The notes: generated from the letters alone by a model not told the origin. A stretch of 64,000 nt of DNA from Catenulispora acidiphila DSM 44928 (GCF_000024025.1 NC_013131.1:62001-126000); one strand, 5' to 3'. Positions 8,063 through 15,515 are shown, counted from the stretch's first letter. Numbers and translations: made by a program.

Positions 8063-8797
8063 TCAGCGGTGACTGAGCCGTTCGCGCACTTCACGGGTGT
8101 GCCGACGCGCCACGGGGATGGGGACTCCGCCGACGATGACGGTCAGGTGGCCGCTCTCCCACCGCGCCTCGGAGACGGCGTCGACACGAACCAGGAAACG
8201 GCGATGCGTCCGCGCGAAGCCGGCGCCGGACCAGTGCTCCTCCAGGACCGCCAAGGGGATGCGGACCAGGTGGCTGCTGCTGGCTGTGTACAAGCGCACG
8301 TAATCGCCTTGCGCTTCCGCATAGGAGACCTCTTGGCGCGGGATGAAGCGTGTGACGCCGGCCAGCTCCACAGGGATGACGTCGTAGGGCCCCGCTTCGG
8401 GGGCCCTAGGTGGTGCGGATGCCGGTGTCATCCGGCGGAGAGCTTCCGCGAGGCGTTCGGCGCGTACCGGTTTGAGGATGTAGTCGGAGGCGTGGAGGTC
8501 GAACGCCTCCAGAGCGAACTCCTCATGTGCGGTCACGAAGACGATCTGTGGCGGAGTGGCGAACTGGTTCAGGAGCGCCGCTATCTCCAGACCGTCCAGG
8601 CCGGGCATACGGATGTCGAGGAACAGTGCGTCTACAGGAGAGTTCTTCAGGACCCGCAGTGCGTCCTCTCCGTCGGTAGCGGTCCGTACGGAGGAGACGC
8701 GAGGGTCGCGGGACAGGAGGTAGGCGAGTTCGGCGACGGCTGGGGGTTCGTCATCGACGACCAGCACGCGCAGGCCGGTCGGCGTTGCGATCGTCAT
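8063..8797 (-). CDS. LytTR-family response regulator
   Basis: A 244-residue two-component regulator. Residues 9-125 are a receiver domain with the acidic pair VVDDEP, the phospho-accepting aspartate in FLDIRMPGLDG (about residue 61), the conserved threonine in IVFVTAHEE and lysine in YILKPV. Residues about 140-244 are a LytTR DNA-binding domain with the typical AEAQGDYVRLYT and FARTHRRFLVRVDAV segments. The gene sits 22 bp downstream of the LytS-type kinase gene on the same strand, so the two form a cognate pair. Targets are unknown; in other bacteria such pairs sense cell-wall state or carboxylates. Confidence 0.9.
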   Translation of the reverse strand: MTIATPTGLRVLVVDDEPPAVAELAYLLSRDPRVSSVRTATDGEDALRVLKNSPVDALFLDIRMPGLDGLEIAALLNQFATPPQIVFVTAHEEFALEAFDLHASDYILKPVRAERLAEALRRMTPASAPPRAPEAGPYDVIPVELAGVTRFIPRQEVSYAEAQGDYVRLYTASSSHLVRIPLAVLEEHWSGAGFARTHRRFLVRVDAVSEARWESGHLTVIVGGVPIPVARRHTREVRERLSHR

Positions 8798-8819
8798 GCG
8801 CTCTGCCCTCTGGTTGGTG

Positions 8820-10022
8820 CTACTTCTTGGGGACCCGGATCACCACTGTGGTACCCGCTCCGGGTTCTGATTCGATCGCCAAGCCGTATGCGGTTCCGTA
8901 GACCGCGCGGAGCCTTTCGTGGACGTTGGACAGTCCGACCGAGGTCCGCGTGCCGGGCTCCGCGGGTGCGAGGGCGTCGCGCAGGATGTCCGGGGTGATC
9001 CCGACGCCGTCGTCCGCGACGGTGATGCGGTAGTCGTGGCGCGTCGGTTCGGCGGTGATGGTGACGTGTCCGGGACCGGGCTTGCCTTCCAAGCCGTGCC
9101 GTACTGCGTTCTCCACTATGGGCTGAACGCATAGGAAGGGAACCTCTACCGGGAGCACCTCAGGAGCGATGCGCAGTGCCACCTGGAGGCGTTCGCCGAA
9201 GCGCGCTCGTTCCAGCAACAGGTAGCGGTCCACACAGCGCAGCTCCTCGGCGAGCGTCGTGAATTCGCCGTGTGCGCGGAACGAGTAGCGGGTGAAGTCC
9301 GCAAACTCCAGGAGGAGTTCCCTGGCGCGCTGCGGGTCTGTGCGCGTAAAGGAGGCGATGGCGGTGAGCGAGTTGTAGATGAAGTGCGGAGAGATCTGCG
9401 CGCGCAGTGCTCTGAGCTCGGTCTCCATGAGGAGGGTCCGTGAGCGGTCGAGTTCCGCGAGTTCTATCTGCGTGGCGACCCAGTACGCGACTTCGCCGAC
9501 GGCCCGTACGAGGGCCACGGAGGTGCTGGAGCTGTACACGGACAGCGTCCCGATGGCCGTACTGCCACCGTCCGCGCGGATTCCTCCGATGCTGCTGGGC
9601 GGGATGATCGGAGCCACGACCGCGTGACGGATCATGCAGGAGTCGCTGCCGCAGTGCACTTCTTCCGGACCGAGTACGGACACGCTTCCGGACTTGAGCG
9701 CAGTGGTGGAGAGCTCATAGGAGTCCTGAGAATGCCGATGCTGTCCGGCGCCGTCCCAGGTGAGGGTTCGCTCGGTGTCGTTGAACGCCAGCGCCGCAGT
9801 GCCGAGCAACGGCCGCAGATGGCGTGCGGCGCGGCGAGTGGCGTCCGGCGTCAGGCCGCCGCGCAGCGGAGGCCCGGCGAGGGCGACGGCGTGCATCGCG
9901 GCATAGGCGGCGCGCTCGGCCGACGTACCGGCGAGGCGGTGCCGCTGGACCGCGCGGGACACCGCGACCGCCGGGGCGACCAAAGCGGCCACGATGCCGA
10001 CGGTGGCGGGGTTGGATGCCAC
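8820..10022 (-). CDS. LytS-type sensor histidine kinase
   Basis: A 400-residue kinase. The N terminus has one membrane segment (about residues 5-27), then a GAF-like region (about 40-190), a histidine-kinase domain with the phospho-acceptor in LRAQISPHFIYNSLTAIASF (about 220), an N box in PIVENAVRHGLEGK and a G box in VADDGVGITPD. The GTG at 10022 is my choice because the membrane segment follows at once and GGGG lies 5-8 nt upstream; upstream codons run into the divergent tetR promoter. It lacks the multi-span N terminus of classical LytS. It is co-transcribed with the LytTR regulator and divergent from tetR. Confidence 0.85.
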   Translation of the reverse strand: MASNPATVGIVAALVAPAVAVSRAVQRHRLAGTSAERAAYAAMHAVALAGPPLRGGLTPDATRRAARHLRPLLGTAALAFNDTERTLTWDGAGQHRHSQDSYELSTTALKSGSVSVLGPEEVHCGSDSCMIRHAVVAPIIPPSSIGGIRADGGSTAIGTLSVYSSSTSVALVRAVGEVAYWVATQIELAELDRSRTLLMETELRALRAQISPHFIYNSLTAIASFTRTDPQRARELLLEFADFTRYSFRAHGEFTTLAEELRCVDRYLLLERARFGERLQVALRIAPEVLPVEVPFLCVQPIVENAVRHGLEGKPGPGHVTITAEPTRHDYRITVADDGVGITPDILRDALAPAEPGTRTSVGLSNVHERLRAVYGTAYGLAIESEPGAGTTVVIRVPKK

Positions 10023-10114
10023 ATGCCCCAGTGTGATCGGGTCAGGACACGAAGTCGAGGGCCCGAACGGCTTGATGTCGCCGAATGTTACCGGTCGCCT
10101 GAGTCGCGCTCGAT

Positions 10115-10133
10115 GAACGGTCGTGCTATTTTT
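10115..10133. promoter_or_regulatory. Candidate TetR operator in the tetR promoter
   Basis: GAACGGTCGTGCTATTTTT lies just before the GTG start of tetR at 10140. The same sequence with one change recurs in reverse orientation inside the start of the next gene (10766-10783), where it forms a full palindrome. This makes an autoregulatory operator plausible. Confidence 0.4.
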
Positions 10134-10139
10134 CTCCGT

Positions 10140-10721
10140 GTGAGCAAGGGTGAGGAAACCCGCAGGCAGGTCCTGGAAGCCGCGGTCGAGGTCGCGGCCT
10201 CCACCGGGCTGGCCTCGCTCACCATCGGCTCGCTCGCCGAGCGCGCCGGGATGTCCAAGAGCGGGCTGTTCGCGCACTTCAAGTCCAAGGAGACGCTCCA
10301 GGTCCAGGTCCTGGAATTCGCCAGCGAGGCGTTCGTCGAGGACGTCGTCCGGCCGGCGCTGTCCGCCCCGCGCGGCGAGAAGCGGATCACGACGCTGTTC
10401 GAGAGCTGGCTGGCGGTGTCGCGCGACGGCACCGCCGAGTGCCTGTTCGTCTCCGCGGCCTGGGAGTACGACGATCAGCCGGGTCCGGTGCGCGACCGGC
10501 TGGTCCGCATGCACCTGGACTTCAACGACTCGGTGGCGCAGATGTTCCGGACCGGGATCGCCGAGGGCTTCTTCGCCGCGGACGCCGATCCGGAGCAGTT
10601 CGCTCACGACCTGCACGGGATCATGCTCATCTTTTTCCAGGCGCACCGGCTGCTCGGCGACGCCAGGGCCGAGGAACGGGCGCGCAGCGCGTTCTCCCGA
10701 TTGATCGAATCCAACCGCTAG
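10140..10721 (+). CDS. TetR-family transcriptional regulator
   Basis: A 193-residue one-component repressor. Residues 5-50 hold the TetR helix-turn-helix (VAASTGLASLTIGSLAERAG, then MSKSGLFAHFKSKETL). The rest is an all-helical ligand-binding and dimerisation domain. The GTG at 10140 is preferred (MSKGEETRRQVLEAA is the classic N terminus), although an ATG 27 nt upstream is in frame. The alpha/beta-hydrolase gene follows 14 nt later and is probably co-transcribed and controlled by it. A repeated GAACGGTCGTGCT element at both genes may be its operator. Ligand unknown. Confidence 0.88.
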   Translation: MSKGEETRRQVLEAAVEVAASTGLASLTIGSLAERAGMSKSGLFAHFKSKETLQVQVLEFASEAFVEDVVRPALSAPRGEKRITTLFESWLAVSRDGTAECLFVSAAWEYDDQPGPVRDRLVRMHLDFNDSVAQMFRTGIAEGFFAADADPEQFAHDLHGIMLIFFQAHRLLGDARAEERARSAFSRLIESNR

Positions 10722-10735
10722 AAGGGGTCATCCAG

Positions 10736-11662
10736 ATGGCCGTGTCGTCGTCGTCAGGCAAAAAAAGCACGACCGTTCGTGCTAAAAAGGCGCTCGGGAT
10801 CGGTACCGTGCGGACCGCGTTCAAGGTGCTGGAAGTCGTCGCGCCGGGTCCGGGTGCGCGCTGGGCCGAGCGGCTCTGGCTCACCGTCCCCAAGAAACCG
10901 TGGCGGCCGAGGACGCCGATCGCCGTATCCGCCGGCGAGCCCTTCACCGTGACCGTGCGGCGCAGCACGGTGCACGGAACCGTCTGGGGCGCGGATGGAC
11001 CGCTTGTCTACCTCATGCACGGATGGGGCGGTGTCGCCGCGCAGCTCGACGCCTTCGTGGAACCGCTACTGGCGGCCGGATACCGAGTGGTGTCGTTCGA
11101 CGCGCCCGGCCATGGCAGGTCGACGGAGAGCTTTGCCGGACCGGGACTCGCCACACTGCCGGAGTTCTCAGAGGCGCTGTCCAGCGCCGTGGACCGTTTC
11201 GGAGAAGCGCACGCGGTGATCGCGCACTCCTTCGGTGCGGCGGCAGCCGTCCTGTCCGTCCTTGACGGACTCCCCGTAGGGAGGCTGGTAGTGGTGGCGC
11301 CAGTAAGTGACCCGATCGGGTTCTCTTATGAGTTCGCGAAGATGCTCGGCTTCAGAGAACGGATACGTACTGGCTTCCTCAGGGTCCTGGAGAAGCGCGT
11401 AGGCGTATCCATGGACAGGTTCGACATCCCGCAACGGATGCGCGACGCGGACCTGACCACGCTGCCACCGCTGCTGATCGTCCACGACCTCGGCGACCGC
11501 GAAGTCCCGGTGGCGAGCGGCGACCGCCTGGCCGCGCTGTGGCCCGGAGCCGAACTCGACACCTGGACCAGCCTCGGCCATTTCCGGATCCTGACCGACC
11601 CGGACGTGGTGCGGAAGGTGACGGCGTTCAGCTCTGTGCCGCGAACGCTTCCGGTCCCATGA
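10736..11662 (+). CDS. Alpha/beta hydrolase
   Basis: A 308-residue serine hydrolase of unknown substrate. The oxyanion-hole region VYLMHGWGG (about residue 92), the strand SFDAPGHGRS and the nucleophile elbow AHSFGAAAAV (serine about 165) are clear; the acid is probably in VHDLGDREVPV and the catalytic histidine in SLGHFRI near the C terminus. It starts with a basic, Lys/Ser-rich N terminus (MAVSSSSGKK) that is not a signal peptide. ATG at 10736 follows GAAGGGG by 9 nt. The 3' end overlaps the convergent ATPase gene by 35 bp. It is linked to the upstream TetR gene. Confidence 0.85.
   Translation: MAVSSSSGKKSTTVRAKKALGIGTVRTAFKVLEVVAPGPGARWAERLWLTVPKKPWRPRTPIAVSAGEPFTVTVRRSTVHGTVWGADGPLVYLMHGWGGVAAQLDAFVEPLLAAGYRVVSFDAPGHGRSTESFAGPGLATLPEFSEALSSAVDRFGEAHAVIAHSFGAAAAVLSVLDGLPVGRLVVVAPVSDPIGFSYEFAKMLGFRERIRTGFLRVLEKRVGVSMDRFDIPQRMRDADLTTLPPLLIVHDLGDREVPVASGDRLAALWPGAELDTWTSLGHFRILTDPDVVRKVTAFSSVPRTLPVP
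10766..10783. promoter_or_regulatory. Palindrome inside the 5' end of the hydrolase gene
   Basis: AGCACGA-CCGT-TCGTGCT is a perfect 7-bp inverted repeat flanked by A7 and A5 runs. Its reverse complement shares GAACGGTCGTGCT with the tetR promoter element. It could be a second TetR operator acting as an intragenic roadblock; on the minus strand it also resembles a small hairpin followed by a T tract. Confidence 0.4.
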
Positions 11663-12605
11663 CGAAGTCCGGGTCGACCTGAGCGCCGAGGTCGACACCG
11701 GTCGCGCGGTCGCCCCAGGCGTGCGCGTTCTTCAGATGGAAGTGGACCGCCTGCCGGGTGAACTTGGCCCAGTCCTGCGGCACGGCGTCCACTTCCAGCT
11801 GAAGGCGCGCCAGAGCGGTGCGGTTGGCCGGCTCGAGGGTGTCGAAGCCCTTGTCCCGGCCCTGCTCCTGCGCTCGGACGTAGTGCGAGGCGCTGAGGCA
11901 GGCCACGAGGTCGGCGCCAGTGTGCTCGCGCAGGTAAGCGACGTCGTCCGGGCCGGTCACCTTGTTGCCGACCACGCGGATCGTGACGTCGTACTCCTTG
12001 GCGTACTCGCGGTACTGCTGGTAGACGGACACTGACTTGCGCGTCGGCTCCACCACGAGGCAGGTCAGGTCGAAGCGCGTGAACAGTCCGGAGGCGAAGG
12101 CGTCCGCGCCCGCGGTCATGTCCATCACCAGGTACTCGTCGGGGCCGTCCACCAAGTGGTTCAGGTAGAGCTCGGCGGCGCCGATCTTGGAGTGATAGCA
12201 GGAGACGCCGAGGTCCTTCTCCTCGAAGCCGCCGGTCACCATCAGCCGGACGTTCTCCATGTCCCCGGGCAGCCGCGTCGCGCACAGGCTGTGGACGGCG
12301 TTCTCCTCCTCCAGCCGCAGCAGGCGCGAGCCGCGTCCCGGCGGCGTGGTCTTCACCATGGCCTCGGTGCCGGAGATCAGCGGGTTCTCGCCGCGCAGAT
12401 AGTCCTTGATCGCCGGCAGATGCGCCGCCATCGGGCTCAGCGCGGCGGCTTGCTCCTCGGAAAGGCCGAGCGCTCCGCCGAGGTGCTGGTTGATGTCGGC
12501 GTCCACGGCGAGCACCGGACGGCCGCCGGCGGCCAGGTGCCGGATCAGGAGGGCCGAGACCGTGGTCTTGCCGCTGCCGCCTTTGCCGACCAGGGCGATG
12601 CGCAT
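11628..12605 (-). CDS. CooC/MinD-like P-loop ATPase
   Basis: A 325-residue cytoplasmic ATPase of the SIMIBI class. The deviant Walker A motif KGGSGKTTV starts at residue 8, the next signature is DADINQHLGG, and VMDMTAGADAF provides the Walker B-like aspartate. This layout matches CooC-type maturation ATPases, which load metal into enzymes, better than chromosome-partition ParA. The ATG at 12605 is decided by AAGGAGGT 6 nt upstream; an upstream in-frame start would run into that site. No metalloenzyme or carbon monoxide dehydrogenase gene is next to it. A Fur-family-like palindrome lies 70-90 bp upstream. Its client is unknown. Confidence 0.8.
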   Translation of the reverse strand: MRIALVGKGGSGKTTVSALLIRHLAAGGRPVLAVDADINQHLGGALGLSEEQAAALSPMAAHLPAIKDYLRGENPLISGTEAMVKTTPPGRGSRLLRLEEENAVHSLCATRLPGDMENVRLMVTGGFEEKDLGVSCYHSKIGAAELYLNHLVDGPDEYLVMDMTAGADAFASGLFTRFDLTCLVVEPTRKSVSVYQQYREYAKEYDVTIRVVGNKVTGPDDVAYLREHTGADLVACLSASHYVRAQEQGRDKGFDTLEPANRTALARLQLEVDAVPQDWAKFTRQAVHFHLKNAHAWGDRATGVDLGAQVDPDFVMGPEAFAAQS

Positions 12606-12672
12606 GCCGGGACCTCCTTGCGCTGGGAGCTGGAGTGGGTCGCGGACCTCCACCGGGGAGGTCCGCGCTTGA

Positions 12673-12697
12673 TGACAACCGTTTTCATTAAAACGGT
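12673..12697. promoter_or_regulatory. Zur/Fur-like palindrome
   Basis: TGACAACCGTTTTCA (12673-12687) is a 7-1-7 dyad with one mismatch, close to the actinobacterial Zur box type TGAnAAnnnTTnTCA. It overlaps a second perfect dyad ACCGTTTT-CATT-AAAACGGT (12678-12697). Both sit in an AT-rich patch between the ATPase gene and the divergent Fic-like gene. Confidence 0.45.
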
Positions 12698-12781
12698 ACG
12701 CGCCGAGTCTCGACCGCCGCGGCTCGGCGCGTCAACCATGCGTCCTCCGATCGGGTGGCAGCCCCGCTACCGGGCGGTAGG

Positions 12782-12787
12782 TAGAGT
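12782..12787 (+). promoter_or_regulatory. Candidate -10 hexamer TAGAGT, leaderless
   Basis: TAGAGT ends 7 nt before the ATG of the Fic-like gene at 12795. A preceding TAGGTA offers an alternative register. Confidence 0.45.
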
Positions 12788-12794
12788 CCCGGGC

Positions 12795-13577
12795 ATGGAC
12801 ACCCGCTCCCCGATCCAGCGCCTGGCCGCCGCTCCGAACGCCGCCGAGGCGGCGGACACCGCCCGCGAGGCCGTGGACCGCGTGCGCCGGCACAAGGTCC
12901 TGCGCAGCCAGTCGGCGCGCGTCACCGCCGAGTCGCAGCTGCGCGGCGCCCGCGCTTCGGCCGCCCTCGGCTCGCTGAGCGAGGCCGGTACCGACTGGCC
13001 GCTGGAGGAGGTGCGCCGCCGCACCGACCTCGGCGACGAGGACGGTTCCGGACTCCTGCGCGGCGCGCTGCGGATCTCCGGCGAGCTCGGCACGCTCGCC
13101 CCGGTCTGGAAGCGCTCCCCGATCCAGGCGCTGTCGCGGATGCACCTGCTCGCCGCCGCCGGTCACCTTGACCAGGACCGGGTCGGACGGCCGAGCGGCC
13201 CGGAGGCCGCGGTCACCTTGACCACCCTCGCCAACGAGCTGCGCGACCCGGCCGCCGCCGAGGTGCCGGCCGTGGTGGTCGCGGCGGCGGTACACGCCGA
13301 GCTGCTGGTGAACGAGCCGTTCGGCTGGGGCGACGGCCTGCTGGCCCGCGCGGCGTCCCGGCTGATCCTCGCCGACCGCGGCCTGGACCCGCAGTCGCTG
13401 GCGGTGGTCGAGGCCGGGCATGTGGACGTCGGCGTCGAGAAGTATCTGGACGCCGCGCGCGACTACGCGACCGGCACCGAGGAGGGGTTGGCGACCTGGC
13501 TCGGGCTGTATGCGGAAGCGGTCGAGCTCGGCGCGCGCGAGTCGCTGGCGGTGTGCGAAGCGATCATGCGCGGCTGA
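12795..13577 (+). CDS. Degenerate Fic-fold protein (Rv3662c/SCO3559-like)
   Basis: A 260-residue protein of a conserved actinobacterial family often named oxidoreductase or Fic family protein. The region VHAELLVNEPFGWGDGLLAR (about residues 171-190) occupies the place of the Fic motif HPFxDGNGRxxR, but the catalytic His is Glu, the Asn is Asp and the first Arg is Leu, so AMP-transfer is unlikely. N-terminal VTAESQLRGARASAALG and the segment WPLEEVRRRTD are the other conserved blocks. From memory the family includes Rv3662c and SCO3559, whose neighbourhood carries the Ms1/scr3559 RNA. ATG at 12795 is preceded by a -10 at leaderless spacing. Function unknown. Confidence 0.7.
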   Translation: MDTRSPIQRLAAAPNAAEAADTAREAVDRVRRHKVLRSQSARVTAESQLRGARASAALGSLSEAGTDWPLEEVRRRTDLGDEDGSGLLRGALRISGELGTLAPVWKRSPIQALSRMHLLAAAGHLDQDRVGRPSGPEAAVTLTTLANELRDPAAAEVPAVVVAAAVHAELLVNEPFGWGDGLLARAASRLILADRGLDPQSLAVVEAGHVDVGVEKYLDAARDYATGTEEGLATWLGLYAEAVELGARESLAVCEAIMRG

Positions 13578-13610
13578 CCGGAAGCCGCTCCGGGTAACGG
13601 AAAAGCCGAC

Positions 13611-13641
13611 ACGGCGGGGCGCGCCGGACGCGCCCCGCCGT
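13611..13641. terminator. Terminator between convergent Fic-like and SDR genes
   Basis: A perfect 13-bp stem with arms at 13611-13623 (ACGGCGGGGCGCG) and 13629-13641 around a 5-nt loop, followed by TCGTGTTCT on the plus strand. Confidence 0.8.
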
Positions 13642-13653
13642 TCGTGTTCTGCG

Positions 13654-14394
13654 TCAGCCCCTGGCCAGCGTGGTCCCGCCGTTCACGTCCAGTACCACGC
13701 CGGTCGTGAAGCCGTTCCCGGCCAGGAACAGCACCGCTTCGGCGATGTCCTGCGGCTGCCCGACGCGTCCCACAGGGGTCGCGGCAGCCTGCTGCTCCAT
13801 GAACCCGTCGCGGTTCTCACCCAGCGGGTGCCACCAGGCGGTGTCGATCACGCCGGGGGAGACCGCGTTCACCCGAACCGGTGCCAGCTCCGCAGCCAGC
13901 GGGCGGACCGCGGCGTCCAGCGCGCCGTTGGCTGCCGCCAAGGCGGTGGTGCCCGGGAACGCGGCGCGCGAGCTGCCGGCGCCGATGAAGGTCACCGAGG
14001 CGTCCGGGGCGAGGTGCGGCAGCGCCGCCTTCAGTACCCTGAACTGCGCGAACACCTTGCTCTCGAAGCCTTCGCGCAGCGCCTCGTCGGTGAGCTCGGC
14101 CAGCGGGCCCAGCCCGGCCATGCCGCCGCTGACCGCCAGGACGAGGTGGTCGATCTTCGTGTCCGCCGCGGCGAACAGCGCGTCCACGTCCTCCTGGCGG
14201 GTCGCGTCGGACTGGACCACCCGCACCGGGTGGCCGATCCGCTCGGCGGCGGCGTCGAGGCGCTCCTTGGCGCGGCCGGTGATCAGGACATCGGCACCTC
14301 CGCCGGCGAACGCGGCGGCGATCCCCTCGCCGATGCCGTGGCTGGCGCCGATGACGTAAACGGTCTTACCGGTGAACTTCCCCTGGGCGGACAT
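13654..14394 (-). CDS. Atypical SDR-family protein without the catalytic Tyr-Lys pair
   Basis: A 246-residue Rossmann-fold protein of the short-chain dehydrogenase family. The cofactor motif GASHGIGEG is at residues 16-24, and LAVSGGMAG replaces the NNAG motif. At the normal YxxxK position the sequence reads LAAAN (in TTALAAANGAL), so both the tyrosine and lysine needed for proton transfer are absent. The C-terminal RVNAVSPGVIDTAWW block is intact. Other actinobacterial and proteobacterial SDRs with this NGAL variant are known to me, so it is a real subgroup rather than a pseudogene. It is divergent from a TetR gene with two shared operators, which likely controls it. Confidence 0.82.
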   Translation of the reverse strand: MSAQGKFTGKTVYVIGASHGIGEGIAAAFAGGGADVLITGRAKERLDAAAERIGHPVRVVQSDATRQEDVDALFAAADTKIDHLVLAVSGGMAGLGPLAELTDEALREGFESKVFAQFRVLKAALPHLAPDASVTFIGAGSSRAAFPGTTALAAANGALDAAVRPLAAELAPVRVNAVSPGVIDTAWWHPLGENRDGFMEQQAAATPVGRVGQPQDIAEAVLFLAGNGFTTGVVLDVNGGTTLARG

Positions 14395-14420
14395 ACCCGT
14401 CCCCTCCGTGATGGTTCTTT

Positions 14421-14469
14421 GTCGAAACGATCCGTCTCGACAATTATTACCGAGACGCCGCGTCTAGAC
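14421..14469. promoter_or_regulatory. Two TetR operators between SDR and tetR genes
   Basis: Site 1 (14421-14441) is GTCGAAACG-ATC-CGTCTCGAC, an 8-of-9 dyad. Site 2 (14451-14469) contains CGAGACG-CCG-CGTCTAGAC, a weaker dyad of the same half-site CGTCT. They lie in an AT-richer divergent promoter region. Confidence 0.6.
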
Positions 14470-14477
14470 AACTCCGC

Positions 14478-14483
14478 TAGGCT
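14478..14483 (+). promoter_or_regulatory. Candidate -10 hexamer TAGGCT of tetR, leaderless
   Basis: TAGGCT ends 7 nt before the ATG at 14491, just downstream of the second operator. Confidence 0.5.
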
Positions 14484-14490
14484 GCTCGGC

Positions 14491-15075
14491 ATGGAGCGCC
14501 CCCACACCGGAAGACGCCGCAACGAGGCGGCCCGTGAGGCGATCATCGACGCCGCGATCGGTCTGCTGCAGGAGGTCGGCTACGAGGGCTTCACGATCGA
14601 GCGCCTGGCCCGCGACGCGGGAGTCGGCAAGCAGACCGTCTACCGCTGGTGGCCCTCGAAGGCCGCGGTCATCGCCGAGGCGGTGGGGACGCGCGCGCAG
14701 CACACCATCCCGCTGCCCGACACCGGTACGCTGGCGGCCGATTTGCGGGAGTTCTTCGAGACCACCTTCCGGCAGTCCGAGGACCCGAAGGTGATCAGTG
14801 AGCTGAAAAGCATGATGGTCGCCTCGATCGAGAATCCCGAGTCGGCGCGCCCCTTCCACGACTTCCTGGCCAGCCGCCGCGCGACCCTGCGGGTCCTGCT
14901 GGAACGCGGGTCGGCCCGCGCCGAGGTCGCCGCCGACGCGGATCTCGACTTCCTCACGGATCTGGCCTACGGCCTGCTCTGGTATCGCGGTCTGGTCGGC
15001 CATCGGCCACTTGACGACGACGCGGCGCGCAAACTCGCCGGCGCACTTGTGGCAGCCGCTGCGGAATCGCAGTAA
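14491..15075 (+). CDS. TetR/AcrR-family regulator
   Basis: A 194-residue repressor. The HTH covers residues 12-58 (AIGLLQEVGYEGFTIERLAR then DAGVGKQTVYRWWPSKAAVI). The C-terminal domain matches the TetR_C_11-like set with HDFLASRRATLRVLLERG. It is divergent from the atypical SDR gene and flanked by two dyads that share the half-site CGTCTCGA, so autoregulation with control of the SDR is the simplest reading. The ATG at 14491 lies at leaderless distance from TAGGCT. A strong perfect hairpin follows the stop. Confidence 0.88.
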   Translation: MERPHTGRRRNEAAREAIIDAAIGLLQEVGYEGFTIERLARDAGVGKQTVYRWWPSKAAVIAEAVGTRAQHTIPLPDTGTLAADLREFFETTFRQSEDPKVISELKSMMVASIENPESARPFHDFLASRRATLRVLLERGSARAEVAADADLDFLTDLAYGLLWYRGLVGHRPLDDDAARKLAGALVAAAAESQ

Positions 15076-15094
15076 TCCCCGCGGAGAATAGGTC

Positions 15095-15123
15095 AGCGGT
15101 GCCGCTGCGCAAGCGGCACCGCT
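15095..15123 (+). terminator. Terminator after tetR
   Basis: Perfect 12-bp stem AGCGGTGCCGCT (15095-15106) / AGCGGCACCGCT (15112-15123) with a 5-nt loop, 20 bp after the tetR stop. Confidence 0.8.
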
Positions 15124-15178
15124 GTTATGAGGGACACCGGGATCGGGTTAACAAGCGTCTGTTTTCCGTAGTCGCCTT

Positions 15179-15380
15179 CCAGGTCCTAGCTGTTACTCTC
15201 CGTCTGCCTGGCTGGCTGGCCCCTTAAGGGGTCGGTCTTTGCGTGGGTTCCCAAAACGATGTCGAGGTCGAGCGGCCTTGTGCCAAACCATTCCTTCTCT
15301 TTGAGTTGGGAGGTCGCCGGGCCTTGCTTTCTTTCTACGACCGATAAAGGGCGATGCCAAGGGCTACTGGCCGGTTTTTA
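15179..15380 (+). ncRNA. Candidate structured non-coding RNA, possibly Ms1/scr3559 (6S-like)
   Basis: The 440-bp gap 15076-15515 holds no convincing gene and is clearly less GC-rich than its surroundings. Within it, CCAG (15179-15182) and TAGC (15187-15190) can pair with CTGG (15367-15370) and GCTA (15363-15366), closing a roughly 190-nt fold with an internal CCCCTTAAGGGG hairpin (15220-15231). The 3' side is followed by CCGG then TTTTT (15375-15379), like a terminator. TTAACA (15148) and TAGTCG (15169) could be its promoter, with a start near 15180. The family of the Fic-like gene 1.6 kb away neighbours the 6S-like Ms1 RNA in mycobacteria and scr3559 in Streptomyces, so that identity is possible. 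Strand and identity are inferences. Confidence 0.35.
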
Positions 15381-15503
15381 CTCGCTGTCGACCGAATGGG
15401 GGATCTACGGCGCCTCACTCTGCACAGGGGTCTCAGCGGTGGTCATCGGTACCGCCCGGAGCCGCTCTGCGGGCTCGATCCACCTCTTGCTCACAGGTCT
15501 CGC

Positions 15504-15509
15504 TAGGGT
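15504..15509 (+). promoter_or_regulatory. Candidate -10 hexamer TAGGGT of the quinone oxidoreductase gene
   Basis: TAGGGT ends 6 nt before the ATG at 15516; no Shine-Dalgarno sequence is present, so the mRNA is predicted to be leaderless. Confidence 0.55.
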
Positions 15510-15515
15510 GAAGTC

